Shown: positions 60,539 through 64,000 of the stretch, piece after piece | Layout of the letters: the number at the start of each line of letters is the position of its first letter | Position numbering within the stretch: position 1 is the stretch's first letter | NCBI RefSeq assembly: GCF_039541855.1 | Contig: NZ_BAABHA010000008.1 | Coordinates: forward strand, 259,147 to 323,146 | Length of the DNA stretch: 64,000 nt | Direction: 5' to 3' | From: Solirubrum koreensis | Lineage (GTDB): Bacteria > Bacteroidota > Bacteroidia > Cytophagales > Hymenobacteraceae | The notes under the pieces: model-generated | The model's database searches: none | Told to the model about the DNA's origin: nothing | Seen by the model: only the letters and a program-made list of their open reading frames with translations | Made by a program: the position numbers and the translations under genes

Positions 60539-61064
60539 ACTCTGGTTGCTTGCGCTTGGTGATGGCCGAAATAATGAGGCCTGTTAGCAAACTAACAAAG
60601 GCTCCAAATAGAATGGCACTACCTATACTTGTGGGAGAACCAATTTTTTCAGGAGTAATATCCGCCAAAGACTTATCCATTTGCTCTTCTGGAACATTCA
60701 TTTTGATTAACCATGCTTCCATATCGGCACGCATTGCCTCGGCATAATTAGGATCAATAAAATTGACATAAACGTAATTAAAAACGCCAGTCATCAATCC
60801 GCCGATACTGCCCATTATAACAGCAATGATTATGCCTTGCCCGTATGACATGAACCCTCCATTGTGTGCTTTGAAATAGCGGTGAGCTACAATTATTCCA
60901 ACAACCCATATAATTAGGGATGCGGAAAGCGTTACGGAGAATTTAAATGATAAACCCGTCGCTTTCAGCACAAAATCAACTATAATGCTGATGACTCCAA
61001 AGATAAGCCCGTAGCGGATGCCTGCGGAGCTGGGCGAAACAGAAGGAGTAGCGGTGTTTTCCAT
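60531..61064 (-). CDS. DUF4199-domain membrane protein
   Basis: A 177-residue protein with about four hydrophobic helices (YGLIFGVISIIVDFVLKATG, LSASLIIWVVGIIVAHRYF, GIIIAVIMGSIGGLMTGVFNYVYVNFIDP and the last SAILFGAFVSLLTGLIISAI; landmarks only). The F-x-Y-V-Y-x-x-F-I-D-P and M-S-Y-G-Q-G parts are typical of DUF4199 in Bacteroidota. Function unknown. The C-terminal KRKQPEFE overlaps the GT2 start. The gene is less GC-rich than its neighbours. Confidence 0.85.
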   Translation of the reverse strand: MENTATPSVSPSSAGIRYGLIFGVISIIVDFVLKATGLSFKFSVTLSASLIIWVVGIIVAHRYFKAHNGGFMSYGQGIIIAVIMGSIGGLMTGVFNYVYVNFIDPNYAEAMRADMEAWLIKMNVPEEQMDKSLADITPEKIGSPTSIGSAILFGAFVSLLTGLIISAITKRKQPEFE

Positions 61065-61098
61065 GATTGTTGAGAGTTAGGGTGCAGCAAGAAAAGAC

Positions 61099-61617
61099 TT
61101 ATTTGCGAAAGAAGATGCCGCCGGGTATGCTTAACAACAGGCCCAGCAACATTTTCTTCTGAAAGTCAACGTTTGCCACTCCTTGCGGAGTGCCAGCCGT
61201 AAGCGGCAGGCTGCGCTTGGCTTGGGCGTAAACCTCTTGGTTGAGTTGGTCTGTTCCGAACTCTTTGCGTGCCGCGTCCAGCAAGCGAGACTCCTCGGCC
61301 AAGTTGCGCTGCAACAGTTTTGTCCCACCCATGCGTCCAACTCCATACACTCCTATGGCTGACAAGCTGGCCGCCACCAAAACCGTTGCCAGCCCCGTGC
61401 CCCATGCTTTTAATAAGCCAGGACCTTCACTGTAGTATCGCCGAACAAACCACTGGCTCGCCAGCGCGGCAACGGGGGGCACCAAATAGGCAACCGTACG
61501 CTTCGGGCCTAACGGGTTCTGGCCTGTCCAGTACAAAAACAGCACCCACAGCACGCCCAGTGCCGCAGCACCAATACCAAAGCGCAATGCTGTCAAAAAA
61601 ACCGGGTTTCTTTTCAT
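61099..61617 (-). CDS. DUF4199-like membrane protein
   Basis: A 172-residue protein from ATG 61617 (MKRNPVFLTALRFG); an earlier start at 61644 is unlikely. Hydrophobic helices near 10-30, 45-60 and 75-100 and a last one (MLLGLLLSIPGGIFFRK) give a topology like DUF4199 proteins, with a cytoplasmic or periplasmic charged segment (about 105-145) between helices 3 and 4. Its position next to a DUF4199 gene (34 bases apart) suggests a duplicated family. Function unknown. Confidence 0.7.
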   Translation of the reverse strand: MKRNPVFLTALRFGIGAAALGVLWVLFLYWTGQNPLGPKRTVAYLVPPVAALASQWFVRRYYSEGPGLLKAWGTGLATVLVAASLSAIGVYGVGRMGGTKLLQRNLAEESRLLDAARKEFGTDQLNQEVYAQAKRSLPLTAGTPQGVANVDFQKKMLLGLLLSIPGGIFFRK

Positions 61618-61683
61618 GCAGAAGAAGTCCTTTTGCGGACCCAAGCGGCAAGTTAGGCAATTGCTTGCGCCAAGACCGGCCCT

Positions 61684-63732
61684 CTACGCGGCTACGGCCT
61701 CTTTTGCCTGGGTTTGCTGCCGCCCAAATCGCAGCACCAATACCTCGCCTAACAGCCCCAGCAACGCCAGAGCAAGGCAGTAACGCCAAAGCGACGTACC
61801 AATGCTTTGTTGTTGGAACTGCGCAGCTAAGGTTTGGGCATTGCTTGCATCGTACACGTGCAGGTTGCTCCGTCCAGCCGTCATCTGCTGAAGTTCTGCC
61901 AACGAGTAGCAGGCCAGCTCTGACTCCCGCTTATCCAGGTTGAATGCTAACGTGGTGACGGGTTTATCATTTAGTGTTAGGGCATAAAAACCGGCCTGCT
62001 GCATGGCAGTCGGCACTTGCAGCACTAACTGCCCACCTTGTTGCTGCTGAGTAGGTACATACGTAGCACTATCACTTACTAGCTTATACACTGCTTCCCG
62101 TCCTTCTTCCTCTCGCCCCTGCTGAAACTCAATGGCACGCTCGGTTAGTCGGTAAGCCGGCGCGTGCATGGCCTCGTAGCTCATCGTAGCCAGCCGGTAG
62201 AGCACGGGCACAAACAATGCGTTATCCTGGAAGGTGGAATAGCTCGCGTTAAAAGGCGCCGCAAATACATACACCGTTCCCCGCCCACTACTAAAACCCG
62301 ATAAGAAGGCCTCCCCATCACGGAAAGTCATAATATCAGTCGTGGCCCGGCTCCAGGTTAACAAAGGAACGGCCTTGGGCATATCAGGCTGACGAGTTTG
62401 TTCAGCAAAAACATCCCGAAAGAAAGGATGCTGACGACTGGGAATAGCCAATTCCCGCGGCTCCATAGGCGTGGCCTTAACTTGAAATCGTACCGTTGCT
62501 AAACCCAAGTCGGCAAAAAGCTGCTGATAATCGGACTTAGCCGCGCCATCTGCAGCAGGTGTAATAACCAGCTTGCCCCCTCTGCGCACGAACTGAACCA
62601 ATTGTGTACGCAAACCAGCATTAATCCTGGGCAATTCCTGCAACAGAACCAGATCAGAATTTGCCACTCTGCTGTCACTTATTGCCGCTGCATTGGTCGT
62701 GGTATAAGTAAAAGTTGGTTCGTTGGGATACACCCGCAGCGTTGCCGACTGTCTACTTATAATATCGGTAATGGCGATTTTGCCAGCTGGTTTCAGAATA
62801 AAGTAATACGCATTGTCAAACCGCACGTCGTCATCCTGCAACTCCACGCGACAGCGCTGCTCATTATCAGTATCAAGACGAACCTTAACTATTGTATTGA
62901 CAGCCTCCCCAGGAGGAATCGTCTCCTGAAAGCTAGCTACCTGCTTATCTCCAACCAGCAACCGAATTCGGCAGTTTCGTGCTTCTGAAGCTCCGCCATT
63001 GCGCAACCTTACAGTAACCGACACATCATTTCCTGCTCGCAGAAACCTGTCGTTCAATGCTACAGTATCGACATAAACATTGGCTAGTGGTTTCGTCAAC
63101 GAGCGCACCAAAAAAACCTCGTTTAGTTTCCCCAACCTATTCAGCTCGCGAGCAGGAAATGCCGTGCGCTGAAAATCAGAAAACACGAAGGAAATGCCAT
63201 TTGATCCAAACCTTCCCTGCTGCAATACCTTCGTTACTGCATTACTAACGCTCCCCTCTGAACCGATTTGAACTCGATCTAATGCATCAGCTAAGCTCAG
63301 ATTAGATGAGGAAGATATATTAGTAGACCACAAGTTAAATCGGGTTACACTTGGCAATACCTTCTGTAACTCCAATGCTTCGCGCTCTGCTATATCGAAT
63401 GCCGTTCGACCATCAGTAGTCAAGGACTGCATGCTGTGCGTTGCATCCAATAAAATATTTACTACAGATAACTTCCCAATCTTATTTTCAGCAGCGGGAA
63501 TAAAAGGTTGAGCGAAACAAAGGGCCAGACCAATGATAAAGGCACATCGGCAAAACAGGACTAATAAATGCTGTAAACGCCTTTGCCGAGCTGTCACTAA
63601 TTTTACGTTCCTCAAAAACTGTATGTTAGTAAACAGCAGTTTTTGAGCCTTCTTCAATTCAAATAGGTGCAGGATTATCGGAATAGATACGGCTAAAAGC
63701 CCCAATAAAGCCCAAGGATATGTGAAGCGCAT
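61684..63732 (-). CDS. BatA-domain / double-transmembrane protein
   Basis: A 682-residue protein from ATG 63732. The N-terminal two-helix BatA module (MRFTYPWALLGLLAVSIPII, HLFELKKAQKLLFTNIQFLRNV, LLVLFCRCAFIIGLALCF; about 1-80) is followed by a vWA-like start (VVNILLDATHSMQS), beta-rich middle (VYVDTVALNDRFLRAGNDVSV), a ThuA/glutamine-amidotransferase-like part (RRGGKLVITPAADG) and a C-terminal membrane helix. The MIDAS motif is altered to DATHS. It is one of the AerT/BatA-like family; the usual MoxR and second vWA partners are not adjacent. It is visibly less GC-rich than the average. Confidence 0.85.
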   Translation of the reverse strand: MRFTYPWALLGLLAVSIPIILHLFELKKAQKLLFTNIQFLRNVKLVTARQRRLQHLLVLFCRCAFIIGLALCFAQPFIPAAENKIGKLSVVNILLDATHSMQSLTTDGRTAFDIAEREALELQKVLPSVTRFNLWSTNISSSSNLSLADALDRVQIGSEGSVSNAVTKVLQQGRFGSNGISFVFSDFQRTAFPARELNRLGKLNEVFLVRSLTKPLANVYVDTVALNDRFLRAGNDVSVTVRLRNGGASEARNCRIRLLVGDKQVASFQETIPPGEAVNTIVKVRLDTDNEQRCRVELQDDDVRFDNAYYFILKPAGKIAITDIISRQSATLRVYPNEPTFTYTTTNAAAISDSRVANSDLVLLQELPRINAGLRTQLVQFVRRGGKLVITPAADGAAKSDYQQLFADLGLATVRFQVKATPMEPRELAIPSRQHPFFRDVFAEQTRQPDMPKAVPLLTWSRATTDIMTFRDGEAFLSGFSSGRGTVYVFAAPFNASYSTFQDNALFVPVLYRLATMSYEAMHAPAYRLTERAIEFQQGREEEGREAVYKLVSDSATYVPTQQQQGGQLVLQVPTAMQQAGFYALTLNDKPVTTLAFNLDKRESELACYSLAELQQMTAGRSNLHVYDASNAQTLAAQFQQQSIGTSLWRYCLALALLGLLGEVLVLRFGRQQTQAKEAVAA

Positions 63733-63738
63733 GTACAA

Positions 63739-64000
63739 TTACGAAGGTCTATACAAGGTAACACCAACCAAGGTCAAAAAGCTGCATCTGGGTTTAAATC
63801 CGTTTTATACCTGAGCATCTAAATGCCTTCACTAATAGAATGCTCCGATAAAAATATAATTATTAAATGGCCTAGTATTTTAATTACGTACCGGCTGAAG
63901 TGCTATCCAAAGTACACCCGAGGGGAATGCGCGGGGGCTGGTTCTAAACGACGCGCGCCCCCCGCGGCGGCTCCGGTGGGGAGCCCGCGGGGGGCGCGGC
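63739..64000. other. Window-end intergenic region with GC-rich hairpin
   Basis: No gene is seen. The region includes an AT-rich part (63840-63890). At 63955-63997 GCGCCCCCCGCGG and CCGCGGGGGGCGC pair, with an inner GCTCC/GGAGC, as in a terminator for a gene that starts beyond the window. Confidence 0.55.

Overview
The window comes from a GC-rich member of the Bacteroidota, most like a Hymenobacter-type cytophagalean. The evidence is a SusC/SusD pair, a C-terminal type IX secretion (T9SS) sorting domain, a BatA-type membrane protein, several DUF4199-like membrane proteins, menaquinone biosynthesis (MenA), and the Bacteroidota -7 promoter element TAnnTTTG just before many start codons. The content is chromosomal housekeeping and cell-envelope genes. 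I saw no rRNA, tRNA, CRISPR array, integrase or transposase.

Layout. 1-5.3 kb: end of an ElaA-like acetyltransferase, a TPR sensor histidine kinase, a tiny Lys/Glu-rich protein, a YflT-like stress protein, and a three-PAS protein followed by a small CZB-like helical protein. 5.3-12.1 kb: a SusD/SusC pair divergent from a secreted M28 peptidase, which suggests peptide scavenging. 12.1-12.85 kb: an AT-rich island with one orphan membrane-anchored protein and a 15-bp inverted repeat at its edge. 12.9-17 kb: a GT39-type membrane glycosyltransferase, a YfcC-type transporter and small unknowns. 17.1-21 kb: a GH13 branching-type enzyme and an animal/yeast-type (GT3) glycogen synthase, a glycogen pair. 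21-28 kb: a two-FAS1 lipoprotein, a DUF4198-like protein, a STAS protein, RNase Z, a queuosine-precursor transporter, TrpS and a conserved unknown. 28-37 kb: class III CoA-transferase, GT39-type enzyme, Gfo/Idh/MocA oxidoreductase, DEAD-box helicase, YdeI-like protein, MenA, glutathione peroxidase and LOG protein. 37-51 kb: ArgS, YbaY-like lipoprotein, arginase-type ureohydrolase divergent from arginine decarboxylase, two tandem micro-lipoproteins, GmhB-like phosphatase, protoporphyrinogen oxidase, a dolichol-phosphate-mannose-synthase-like GT2, TerC, an AsmA-like/GT51 fusion and PurB. 51-57 kb: a LuxR-type regulator, a 530-base gap, a 1526-residue Gly-rich/IPT/T9SS surface protein and a 69-residue PID-CTERM-type protein. 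57-64 kb: GT9, then a minus-strand run of GT4, GT2, two DUF4199-like proteins and a BatA-domain protein.

Two genome-wide habits stand out. Convergent and tail-to-tail gene pairs are separated by very long perfect hairpins (18-29 bp stems). Many messages appear to begin only a few bases before the start codon, because TACCTTTG/TACTTTTG boxes lie 4-30 bases upstream of it; these boxes were used to choose several starts. No single locus is clearly a new defence or mobile system. The best candidates for undescribed biology are the PAS/CZB-like pair, the T9SS adhesin next to a PID-CTERM microprotein, the tandem micro-lipoproteins, the AsmA/GT51 fusion and the SusCD-M28 unit.
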